This document shows, piece by piece, positions 23,261 to 33,332 of a DNA stretch of 64,000 bases. How positions within the stretch are numbered: the stretch's first letter is position 1; each line of letters begins with the position of its first letter. This stretch comes from Gnetum montanum (Eukaryota; Streptophyta; Gnetopsida; Gnetales; Gnetaceae): positions 21,839 to 85,838 of the forward strand of contig MNCI01002793.1 of the NCBI GenBank assembly GCA_015680685.1. The letters are read 5' to 3'. The notes below the pieces were generated by a model. The model made no database searches, was not told where the DNA came from, and saw only the letters and a program-made list of their open reading frames with translations. Both the position numbers and the translations under genes were made by a program.

Positions 23261-24540
23261 TCTTCTCACTCAATAGATGCCATGGGACTTGGATTTTAGG
23301 AAAAACCAACAATTTCTTCATCAAGTCAAATACTTCATTAAAATTAATGGACATCTTTACAAGGTGTGTGTCGATGGCCTAATCCATTGGTGTGTCCTTG
23401 ATGAAGATCAATTGCACATTCTCTATGATGCTCATGATGGGCCTTGTAGAGGCCACTATGCAAAGATATGCACGACCATAAAAATCCTAATGGTAGGATA
23501 CTATTAGCCTACAATCCTTAGGGATGCCCACCGGTTCATCAAGTCTTGTGAATGCTATCAACATGACGAGGGGATGACTGCTTGCATGGAAGGTCCTTAC
23601 TAATGGATTCAACCATTGGAGCCTTTCAACATATGGGGAATTAACTTTATGGATTCCATCACACCCATGTCTAATGGAAAAGTGTATATTATATCAATAG
23701 TTAACTACTACACAAAATGGGCAAAAGTGGTAGCCATTACTAATTATACATCATCCACTACTACCAATTTTATACACCAAAATATCATGAATAGGCTTGG
23801 GGTGCCATGTTCACTAATTTTTGATAATAGGAATCATTTCATAGGTGCCACATTTAGAAAAATTAATGCAACACTTGGGGGAAAAACATAAATTAACAAC
23901 ACCTTACCATCCCAAAGCTAATGGTCAAGTAGAGGTAACCAACCGAGAGATTACAAAAATACTAATGTAGACCATTAGCAAATATAGGAAGGACTGGAGT
24001 ACAAAACTTAACAAAGTTGTCTAGGCTTATTGTTCAACTTGGAAACTTTCTATTGGATATTCTCCCTATGAGTTAGTGTACGGTAAACTTCTAACACTCC
24101 CAATTCAATCTGAGCTCCATACTCTCTCAAAGGCCTATGATCTAAATCTTAACCTAAGTTTAGCACAAAAGGAAAGAATGATCAATCTGAACATGCAAGA
24201 TGAAAATTTCTTAGTGGCCCTATCCTTGAATGAGGTGAATAAGGCATTCAACAAGCAATGTCATGTTCTTAGAATCATAAAAGTAAAATTTCAACCCAGA
24301 GATAAGGTTCTTTACTGTAACCCTAGACATGTACCCTAAAAGAAAAAATTCCAAACATTGTGGGAGGGATCTTATATAATTAATCAAACCTTTTCCTTTA
24401 GGGCCATGATAATTTACAAACCTAACAGTCCAAATAAAAAGTAGTTGGTCAATATCCAACAAGTAAAACCTTTCCTAGAACCAAGACAGGCTAGTCTAAC
24501 TACTACCTCAATGAATGGACATCCTTGTTCTATTTTTTAA
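23261..24540 (+). pseudogene. B2 integrase
   Basis: The zinc module keeps both His (DAHDGPCRGHY) but the Cys pair reads CECYQ, so it is damaged. The core in the open frame 23616-23891 begins WGINFMDSI, Asn at the first catalytic Asp as in B1; the second Asp is in LIFDNRNHF and the third acidic residue is kept in GQVEVTNREI near 23920. The C-terminal region ends near VNIQQ.KPF at 24449-24475. Confidence 0.78.
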
Positions 24541-26656
24541 ATCTCCTCCCTCCAACTCAGTTGTGGGGAAGATGGCCATCCATGTTGACCATTACCATGG
24601 CCTCTCAATTTTTCGACCTTTTTTGTTTCTCATATTTTTAATTTCATAAATTTTTTATTTTTGAATTTTTCTTGTTTTACATCATCTTTAGTACCTTTAA
24701 ACCTTCTTGATTATTTTATACCTTCTGATATATTTTACTTTATTTTTGGTTTATTTTTATTTTTATTTTTTAAGTATGATATTTTCTCATTCTTGCTAGT
24801 AAATTTACTTTATTGTCATAGGACACAATGCTCCTATTATTGTTTACTAATAATGGTTTGTGCTTAATGTGTGATTGTCAATGTCTAGTTTCTATTTTTG
24901 AATTTTGATGTCTGATGACTTCGGCATGATTTATTTTTCATGGAACAGGTAGTGAGTCCACATCATCTGCCCATCTAGAGAACTCTATGGTTTTTCTTGT
25001 TTTGGGAATTTGAGGTTCATTTTCATTAAAGAAACTTTTAATCAATTGGTAACCTTGGTAGTTTAGGAATTAGGAAGGATCCAAAGGTTTGTAAAGGCTG
25101 TGACTTCAAGGGGACTCAATACTCTTTGTAATCTTCTTCTTGCTTGAGTACTTGAGTGGTTTTCGTGAACTTCTTACTATTCCATACCAACCAATAATAG
25201 GACAATAAATAATCTCGTTGCATGGTGTGGTTCCCATCATTCAAAAAAATGATGGGAATTCAAAGCACATCCCTTCTACATGAATAAGTCCTCACATGGT
25301 GTGGTTCCCATTTCAAAAAAAACAATGGTAATTCAAAGCACACCCCTTGGACAAATAAAAGAGCTACAAGCACTAGTTATGGGACTTGAATAACATGCAC
25401 ATATGCTTGATAGTCCCCTCTAACTAAGGCCCTCTCTTTCACTTCCTACTTCTTCTTTCTTATCCTTGTGGAATGGTGGCTGTTTTTTGGAAGCACTCTT
25501 ATATCTCGAGTGGGTGGACTGGTCTTAGAGTGGCAATGCGAAGTCACTGAAACTGGATGGTTTTGGTTTGGACTGAGGATGAAACTTCTCGGGTCATTTT
25601 AACCACAAATTTCACAAGGGACTTCTTATGACCTCAATTTGGAACTCCATTTCACCTTCTTTATCATCCATCCATGCTGCCATAATTCACCTCACTATCA
25701 GATTCTATGTTGTACACTATGTCTTAGTCTAATGTGTTGGGATTCTTGAGTGGATTCTTTTCAACTGGTCCTTAACTTGTCATGATCATTAAATTGACTA
25801 TGGGACCCATGGACTCCTTAGTTGAGGTTATGCAAGGGCAAAAATTGCATGAGCCTACTATGGGAAAGATCCACTTGCATAGCTTTTGGCTTGATTAGTT
25901 AAGGTTCCTTGCCTTTGACATCACTTTTCGTATTTTCCATTGTGTAAACCTCTTAATACTCCTTAATTTTTCATTACATTCATCCATTAAATCAAATTTT
26001 CTCCATTTTCTCAAATTTATGAACTTGAATCCCCTCTTCTCATGATTTCATACTATTCTTAGTATTCTAAGCTTTTGTTTGATCCCAATTTCATCAAAAA
26101 GTTCCTTGTATTTTCAAAGTTTGATCAAAGTCAACAAAAGTTAATGGTGGTCAACAACTATGTCAATGAGGCCTCATCGACGTCATGCAAAAATACTATA
26201 TATACCATCAGATACTTTATAATTTTTTGCAATTTTCTCATAACACAAGGAATTTTTGCAATTTTTCAGAGCCCAAAACCTTTCAAAGCCCATAACTTTC
26301 AAATCGTTTATCCAAATCACTTAATTTTTGATCCTACACTTACTGAAGGTAAGATCTTTATTGTGGGGTCATAAACCTTAAGGTTTCTGATCAAATTTTT
26401 GAAAATGTTTTCTAACTCTTCCAAGGATTAGTAACCTTAACAACATAAAAACCTCAACTCTTTCAATAGTTAACCCTTCCAATAATCTCCAAGATAATTT
26501 ATCAATAATAATGCATAAATAAAAATAACAACTGAGTTAATTAAATCAACCATAATCACAACTTAGCCAAGTGTAACTATCCTCAAGAGTTAAGATATCT
26601 CAATTATTTTAAGGTTACACAATGATTGCTAATCCATGGTCTAATTGCGATTATAG
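24541..26656 (+). other. B2 non-coding region between integrase and third ORF
   Basis: Homologous to the B1 region 12641-14000 in blocks. It contains a tandem duplication of about 74 bp (25221-25294 and 25295-25350), each unit bearing the conserved hairpin, and a short GAGGCCTCATC motif at 26167 that repeats the LTR palindrome. Strong T-runs occur at 24600-24780. No gene seen. Confidence 0.55.
25231..25258 (+). ncRNA. Candidate conserved RNA hairpin, B2 copy 1
   Basis: A perfect 11-bp stem, TTCCCATCATT (25231-25241) with AATGATGGGAA (25248-25258), closes a CAAAAA loop. It sits between GCATGGTGTGG and TTCAAAGCACA, the same flanks as in B1 and B3. The second copy at 25305-25331 pairs with one mismatch. 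Confidence 0.5.
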
Positions 26657-29515
26657 ATGGCACCCAAACAAAAGTATTCACAAGAAGGAGAACCCTCACA
26701 AATAGGAGAGAAATGACCTAGAGCTAGAAGGGGCCAATAGGAACAATGGCAAGAATAACAAGAGGTGATCCATGCAATGGGACCTCTTTGTGAGGAGCCT
26801 AAAGTGGAATCTATTCAATAGATTCCATAGGAAGAAGTGCCTACAAAACAATCCCAACAAGGACAAGTGTCTGGACCTATGCCAAGGCTTGAAGTCACTC
26901 TAACTCAAGCCTACCTAGACATCATCAAGTCCTGAGAAATCCAAAGATCAATTCTTCAAGAGATAAACTTTGAGCCATTTTTGGAAAAAGCTCTAGAGGA
27001 TGTGAAGACACAATTGCAAACCTCTCCTATGTGGCCAGACATCATATCCAGTGGGGAATGGTACATGGGAGAGACCTATCTCTTCTAGAATAGTCAAAGG
27101 CTAGGATCCATTGTAAAAATCAAGGACATTCAAGTGTCCTACTTAGTGGAAGCCATTGCACAAGCATTGGGGTTGCCAGACATTTGAACATAGTTGACAA
27201 AGATATCAACAAAAGGTGATCCTTAACCAAAAAGAGAATGGACCCAATAATGCTACGGGGTGGACCGTAAGGAGTATGGTGCACTCACACCAGTGGAGTA
27301 GATTTATTTCAAGATTGCAACCTATCACCTCAATCCAATGGTGAGGCCAAGCAAGGTGACTACTTTCTCTACCCGAGCATGCACTACTCTAAGCAGGAAA
27401 TTTCCCATTAACCTTCCATAGTTGATTTATTTGGAAATTAATAAGTACTTCAAGAAGAACAAATGTGGAAGGAAGACCCTACCCATTCCATGCCTTATCA
27501 AAAAACTTTGCAAAAGGGTAGGCATTGTTTACTATTCTAATAACACTCTTAGGCATGATCCCTTAGCATCATGGGCAGAAATCATGAAAAATAAGACATC
27601 AATGATCACTCAAATAGAGGAGCTACTACCACCCCCATCCACTCAGGAGACAACACCAAAGGCCTACACAATCCTTGAGCATCTGCGTCAAATTCAAGAA
27701 TCTCTCTTGAGCAAATAAGATCAACAAGTAAGAATAAGTGGGGTGAATTCATCTATGTATCTACCAGTGATGAGTCACCTTAATGAGGTGGCCCGAACAG
27801 TTAGTCAGATGGAGAAGGATGGGCCCATTTTCTCTGCCCAAAAAACGTAGTTTCCTTCGAGGTCAAATCCCAATGCTCAAGAGGTAACGATATCACTAGA
27901 AACATACCATCTATTCCTAGAAATCTCTAGGAATGGTACCACTTTCTTAGTGAAGTTGTAGGAAGGTGAAGAGGCAACTATCTTGGTGATGCAACACCAA
28001 GGGCAGGAGATAGTAGCAAATGTGGTAGCTAACCATGTAGCTAAAGTACTAAATGCACCCGTGACATTTGTACTAGATGTATTTGCACTCCAAGATCTGC
28101 AAATGTCCACAGGCACAGTTAGTGAAAAACTGAATGCAACCCAGCATGAACAATTGCTAAAATGACTAGTAGGAACTAGGCAATAGACTCTGAACATCTT
28201 TGATCTCCCAGAGAACATCACCACAACCTACTCGGAGCTACTAAATGCAAGGGGTAGATACATCATCTTGGAAGGGCAACTAGAAATGGCCTAAGAGCAA
28301 AATCAATGCTTGGCTGCAAAGGTTGCTGAACTTTGTGCCCAACTTGTAGAATAAGAAATCCTTAGCCTAGTAGTAATAAGAGATGAAGCTATCAAATAGC
28401 TTCAAGAATGATTTCAAAAGGCTGAGAAAGAAGCAGTAATGGCCATCTTCAAATAGTCTATTGTAGAAGTTGAAATTCACTCAATCAAAAAGGACTTGAA
28501 TTAGATGTGCCAGGAAAATGAAGCATTGACTATGCAAAATCATCACCAACAAAATGTTGATGCTTAGAGAGATCAAATGCAAGAGTTCATTTGTCAACAG
28601 TAGGAGTAGCTTGCCAAATTCAACACTGAACTAAGGAAATTGATCATGGAGAATCGTAATCTATCAATGGAGGAGGTACGCACCTTGCAACAAAAGTCTA
28701 CCATTGAGATCACTGCCTAGAAGAACAAAGCTCTCAAATTTGAGAAAGTGAAAAGTCACTATAGGGACCAAGTTGGTTTGCTAAAAGAAGTAAATGAAAA
28801 ACAAATCCAAATGACAAAGGAAAAACTAAATGAAGCCCTCTAACAACTCTAGTAAGAAAGAGAGATGTGGCAACCCATCCTTGATGGGAATAATGCCTAC
28901 AACAAAGTGAAAACATGCTTAAAGGAGTTGCAGATCAAGAAAATGATAGAGTACATGGAGTTGGCCAATCTCTATTATCCAAACTTAGTAATGTTGATAG
29001 CCAGACAGTCGTGGTTGAAATTGGAAAAATAAGTGGTTAGCTAGTATCTACTATATAAGGCCAAGTTCAAACACCACAAGGACACCAAGCAAAAGCTTGA
29101 GACTACTAACACTAAACTTGAAGTTCTCAAAGGACGATTCACAAATCAATGATCTATCGTTGAGTACCTAGCCAAATAGATGAATGACTACCAACAACTA
29201 AAGAAAACAATGAGAGTATTTCACATTGAACGCAAACAGTTTGTTACCTAGTTTGTCAATGATAAGGAGTTGTTTCCAGCAATCCTGTGTCCTTGGGATG
29301 TACCCATTCCAAGCCACATTGGGGAAGTTGCATGGATGGTGCATGATCCTAAGAGTAAGGAGGAGAAAATGAAAGCACTACTAAATGCTTTTTTCCTCCC
29401 ACTTGAAGTTGCAGCAGTAACAAGACAACCATAGCCACCTCAACCACCACCAATGCATGAAGTCAGTGAGGGTTCCTCGGAGCATTAGGAACCACCACCA
29501 CCTGGGACTATTTGA
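26657..29515 (+). pseudogene. B2 third ORF, 952 codons, coiled-coil C-terminal half
   Basis: One frame runs from ATG 26657 (MAPKQKYSQEGEP) to TGA 29513 without any frameshift, although I count 38 internal stops (23 TAG, 9 TAA, 6 TGA). In order: a charged Gln/Glu-rich start, EINFEPFLEKALEDVKTQL, a Trp-containing block (SGEWYMGETY), CYGVDRKEYGALTP...FKIATYHLNPM near 27251, FPINLP...YLEINKYF...LPIPCLIKKLCKRVGI (27400-27520), PPPS and PPPP tracts, then a long heptad-like Glu/Lys/Leu/Gln coiled coil (27950-29250). The 27250-27520 part resembles the plant transposon-protein domain found with Athila-type elements; that match is from memory. No transmembrane segment is obvious, so an envelope role is not supported. 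Absent from B1. Confidence 0.65.
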
Positions 29516-29762
29516 TCTTCTCCAACAAGTTTCACACCATTTGCAAATGTTTTGTCTAATATTTGAATAGTTGTGTCATAATGTTCAATTTTTTGTCCTA
29601 AACACCACCATTTTGGTAATGTGTTGATTTGTACACCTGGGCACTCCATTTTTTGTCAAGTGAGTCAGTTTATTTTGTTGAAGAAAAGTTAATCAATAAT
29701 TCCATACCTTCCCAATTTTGTAAAAGAACTCAAGGACAAGTTATCATTCAATCATGGGGGTA
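29516..29762 (+). other. B2 tail and polypurine tract
   Basis: The last 200 bases before the 3' LTR align with B1 14420-14616 (AATAATCCAATACCTTCCC-like text and AAGAACTCAAGGACAAG). The tract AATCATGGGGGTA at 29750-29762 primes plus-strand synthesis. Confidence 0.65.
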
Positions 29763-30595
29763 TGATAAGTCATCGTTGGTTGGCTACATCGACCAAGCCT
29801 CATTGACGCAGTGTCTATCTGTTACCTATAAATATGTGCCTACTAGTCGCATTTATAGTAATCTAGATTTTAGTAGAAGCGAAGCTCTTACATTTTTTCC
29901 ATTTGAAAGTTAGAATGTTTTTTCCTTGAGTGCCCGTAGTAAGAGTCATTGAGTGTACGAATCTTTATTCAAGCATTTTTGTACCTGAGCACAATACTGT
30001 GTGTAGCAATAAAGACAAGCTTTTTGATAAACCTTGCAATACTTTAGATAGATTAGCTAGTTTATTTATGCATTTAATGTTTTTAATTAATTATTAAATG
30101 CTTTCAATTACTTATTAAATATTTCTTATTTATTACGTTAATGAGATAATTAAGTGAGATAGATTACACACATAAGTACGACCGCTTTGAGCATAACATG
30201 TATTTGCTTGGNNNNNNNNNNNNNNNNNNNNNNNNNNNNNNNNNNNNNNNNNNNNNNNNNNNNNNNNNNNNNNNNNNNNNNNNNNNNNNNNNNNNNNNNN
30301 NNNNNNNNNNNNNNNNNNNNNNNNNNNNNNNNNNNNNNNNNNNNNNNNTTTATCTACATTTCAAGCACCCAACTATAAAACATAAAAATGATACAAATCA
30401 AATGCGTCAGTTACACTTAACCATACCAACGAACGTCACAAGTGTAATTGGGACAACAATGATTGACCTTAAGGCTAGATTCACTTCCTAAATGGCTAGT
30501 GCATTGAAAATGATGAAGTCCACAGAATTTGACCAGATCATGCGTGAACACTTGTGATTCGTATGGTTGGGTGTAGGGTACCTCACTGCTCATCA
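29763..30595 (+). repeat. B2 3' LTR, with assembly gap
   Basis: It begins TGATAAG (one change from TGATGAG) and ends CTCATCA. TATA-like CCTATAAATATG is near 29826. A run of N interrupts it. Confidence 0.9.
30212..30348. other. Assembly gap, 137 N
   Basis: The unknown bases lie inside the B2 3' LTR. The matching part of the 5' LTR (17845-18011) is 167 bases, so the gap length is probably an estimate or the two LTRs differ by an indel. Confidence 0.95.
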
Positions 30596-31225
30596 ACATC
30601 CTTGAGTATATCTAGTACTTTTCATTAAAAAGCTTCTATATGGTGATCCATGGTGAATGGAATCAAGATCTAATAATAAGCAGTACCAACTTTCTAACTC
30701 CATAGTAAGTGTCTTGAGAAATAACTTTAGCTTTTATCATTTTCTTTTAATATTTTGGAAGACATAGACATCATGGACAACTTATAGATAATGCTATAGA
30801 TTTATATTATAGCCTTTATCAAATTTGGGCATGTTTTTCATGTTTAACCACTTTATGCAACTTTATTTTTCATGCTTAGTTAGCACTCTAATTGCCTCCC
30901 TAATTTGTATCATGTTTCTAGATTCCAATAATGGTTCATGATCATCATCAGGCATGATAATCTTTATGTCTTACTTGCTACCATACTCATATCTTTCCTC
31001 TTTTTTGGAATTCTTTTCCTAGGTCGATGATTTTTCTCATCAAAACTCGGTAATAAAATGAAGATTAGGATGATGAGTTATTATAAGAGCCATGTTGATT
31101 TGACATCCTTCTAGGATTCCTATGTGCATATGTTCTAGATTTGCTAGAGGTCCTAATCCTTGAAGACCGAATTGTTCTTAAGTCTTGCTTAGCATCTCTA
31201 GGATTGCCTACTAGGAAGGAATGTA
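30596..31225 (-). pseudogene. B4 piece 1: gag N-terminal part
   Basis: The ACATC at 30596-30600 doubles as the B2 target duplication. Read on the minus strand, the tract from 31225 to 30601 aligns with B3 44050-44600: the Ser/His/Arg-rich spacer, then the positions of RIKRLDMNNIP and the gag helices (CAGTACCAACTTTCT at 30683 matches B3 CCAGTACCAGCTTTCT near 44115). The first 150 codons and the LTR of B4 are not found. Beyond 31225 the similarity ends. Confidence 0.6.
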
Positions 31226-32376
31226 TTGTTACTATAACACCCCTATTAATTATCTATTAAATATCCTATAAATAACTAATAGAGATGCTACCAAACCCCA
31301 AGGATCTAGATTTAACCTTGATTTACTAAGTCAAAAGGAAATGGTAAAATAGATAAAAACTATTAATTTGGAGCATAAATACAATAGATCAATGTAGTGC
31401 AACAAAATTTTATAATACTCACATGTATAATTAAATAAAATTTATTTCAAAAAAATTTAAAATTTATGCAACCACAAAATGGATGTTATCAAAAGTTCCA
31501 TTAGTTGCATCATAAAATGGTGTGTAAAACAATCATCCCAATGACACTTGTTTCACCTCAATTGGACATCTAAAAATAAAGTTATTCATATTTTAAGTTT
31601 ACCAAATTAAATAATAAAATATTAATATATCAAAAATAATATTAAATAATACACACCAAAAGAAAAATATTCATTAGAATCTCATGGTTTCAACCACATA
31701 GAAAAAAATTCATATTTGTCATACTTTATTATTTATTCATAAAAATAGATATATGGCTCAAATATCTAAGAAGTAAACAAGGTTTGCTTTTTAGAAAAAT
31801 ATAAAATATATAAAAATTATTTTTTCAAGTTGAGAAGATCCCTCTTGAACAAAAATTAGATCATCTTTTGTCCTATGTCCCTCTTCTAATGTTTCCTTGC
31901 CTACTCTAGGCTCTATGCATCAAAGTGAAGGACTTCTCAAATAAGAAAGGTTATTTTATTTCCTTCTTCATGGAGCATAAAGGATAGAAGCCTTAGGTTA
32001 CAAGGCAGGTAAAAGTTTTTAATAAAATATTCACAAATATTTTCTAGTCTAAAAATACCATAAATATTTGATAGTAAGACAAAGCCTAACATCTCTAACA
32101 TCTTAAGATTTAAAAAAGAAATAAAAAGTTTGTTGTAAAAAGAACTTTGGATAATGTGTTAGCAGATTTGGTGGCAAAATATGAAATGAGATGAAAATAA
32201 AGAGCAATGGAACCACAGGCAAATGCAGAAGGATCTTCATCACAACGAGAGAACAAGAAGAAGCCTCTCTCTCATGCAATAGAAGAATATAAGAATGGGA
32301 TAGAAAAGGGATGCATGTATGTGATGGGTACAAAAATTGAGGTGAGGGAGGTCCCTTAAATAACTAAATAATCATC
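31226..32376. other. AT-rich tract, no gene; possible LTR remnant
   Basis: No coding similarity seen. ATAACACCCCTATTAATT near 31234 and CCTAACATCTCTAACATC near 32084 are the sort of ends some plant gypsy LTRs have, so this may be a worn solo LTR that cut B4. No target duplication or partner was found. Confidence 0.25.
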
Positions 32377-32518
32377 GATCTGGGTTTACAGCGCTCACAC
32401 TCATAGCATAGGCTAAGACGGTTACCGTTAAACTCACGCTTCATTTATGCTTTTGCGTATCACGAGGTGCAGACGCCTTTGCATACTTTTTAATAACCAT
32501 AACCGTAAACCCAGATTC
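32377..32518. repeat. Small inverted-repeat element (possible MITE)
   Basis: ATCTGGGTTTAC (starting near 32379) and its exact complement GTAAACCCAGAT (ending near 32517) bracket about 140 bp of sequence with higher GC than its left neighbour. It abuts the 3' end of the laccase remnant. I could not find a convincing target duplication, so a foldback or MITE identity is tentative. Confidence 0.35.
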
Positions 32519-32521
32519 TTT

Positions 32522-32824
32522 TTAATACTCCATCCAAGCGTTACCGATCGGGGTAGTCCTCTTTTTGTTGAGGGCTGCCTTGTATTTTTGCGGCAGCGAA
32601 GAACAGGTCAGCGGGGCCTCTAGAGAGCAGTCTTGCAGGTTGCCGGGCTTGCCATTGATGACGAGTGCGTCGGAGTTTGGGATCATACCTCCGGAATTCC
32701 TGGCATAGGGGACGAGTGCCATAACAACGGCGTCCCACCACTCGCCCAAGATCAAGATTTCCTCGTGCTTCGGCTTCTGTTATGGGTACACGAAGTTTCG
32801 CGGACGCAGGATGATGAAAGCTGC
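32522..32824 (-). pseudogene. Laccase exon 3-4 remnant
   Basis: Laccases oxidise monolignols and other phenols in the cell wall with four copper ions. On the minus strand, from 32824, AFIILRPRNFVYP, then KPKHEEILILGEWWDAV and SGGMIPNSDALVINGKPGN.QDCS follow the family order (GAxIIxPR, KPxxEVPIxLGEWWNAD, SGGGPNxSDAYxINGxPGxLYNCS). A TAA interrupts after VYP. After QDCS the frame runs on to 32522 in sequence unlike laccase. The copper-binding WHAH block expected upstream is not readable. The usual intron before EWW is absent. It is the downstream part of the gene whose exons 1-2 lie at 48.1-48.5 kb. Confidence 0.75.
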
Positions 32825-32939
32825 AGAATTCGTATATTTCATAGATTTATTACATGACCCTCATGGAGTCATGTAATAGATTTATGGAGTCTAGGTTTAT
32901 GTATTTTGGGTGGAAAGCTGCAGACTTGGTATATTTCAT
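32816..32939. repeat. Short direct repeats beside the laccase remnant
   Basis: GAAAGCTGCAGA followed by a near-identical TATATTTCAT tail occurs at 32816-32842 and again at 32913-32939. Between them ATTACATGAC and GTCATGTAAT form an inverted pair. This looks like local duplication at the exon edge. Confidence 0.5.
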
Positions 32940-33132
32940 ACCAGATGAGGACAAGGGGCAGAGAATTAGGGACAGAAAACAGACCAGGAAGGAAGGGAAA
33001 GAATTCGTTGAAAATAAAACCATTAGATACCGAAACGAAGTGATATAATAAAACCAAATCATTGGATACAGACATAAAGTCATACTATAGAGGTAGAGGA
33101 CCCAGGCGTCCACCTGCAACCTTTCAGTTCAA

Positions 33133-33332
33133 AGAAAGAGAGAGCGAAACAAATAGTATATTGGGTCAGCCCATAAGGTTTAGGCGGTACACAGATGAGA
33201 TCACCTGGGTTATCTGACCGCATCTTTTCAGTTCAATTTACCTCACAGAAAGAGAGAGCGAAACAAATAGTATATTGGGTCAGCCCATAAGGGTTAGGCG
33301 GTACACAGATGAGATCACGTGGGTTATCTGAC
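33133..33332. repeat. 85-bp tandem duplication
   Basis: Units 33133-33218 and 33247-33332 are nearly identical (period 114 bp), each preceded by a TTTCAGTTCAA text. The region lies between the two laccase parts. Each unit's minus strand contains TGGGCTGACCC, reminiscent of laccase WADGP, but I cannot read an exon here. Confidence 0.75.

Larger units (their letters stand above)
17407..30595 (+). mobile_element. B2: 13.2-kb Athila-like element with a third ORF
   Basis: LTRs of 853 and about 833 bp (the latter with an assembly gap), a tRNA-Asp primer site, gag, protease, RT/RNase H, integrase, a 3' region with a 952-codon third frame, a polypurine tract and perfect ACATC duplications. It is inserted in the gag of B4: the B4 reading runs GGTTGGACATC across both junctions. 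Its proteins are related to B1, but the LTR starts differ (no ATATCG motifs; instead a GATGAGGCCTCATC palindrome), so it is a distinct subfamily. LTR divergence is over 10% by eye. Confidence 0.93.

Noticed and set aside
26657-29515. Third ORF as an envelope gene
   Set aside because: No signal peptide or transmembrane segment is visible; the C-terminal half is coiled coil.
30187-30491. Two overlapping open frames across the N run
   Set aside because: They consist mostly of unknown residues and lie in an LTR.
32850-33119. Open frames on both strands between laccase parts
   Set aside because: No similarity, low-complexity composition and overlap with local repeats; probably intron DNA.
33133-33332. 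Tandem units as laccase exon 3 (WADP on the minus strand)
   Set aside because: Only a few residues fit, with no copper-ligand HW/WHAH block and no splice context.
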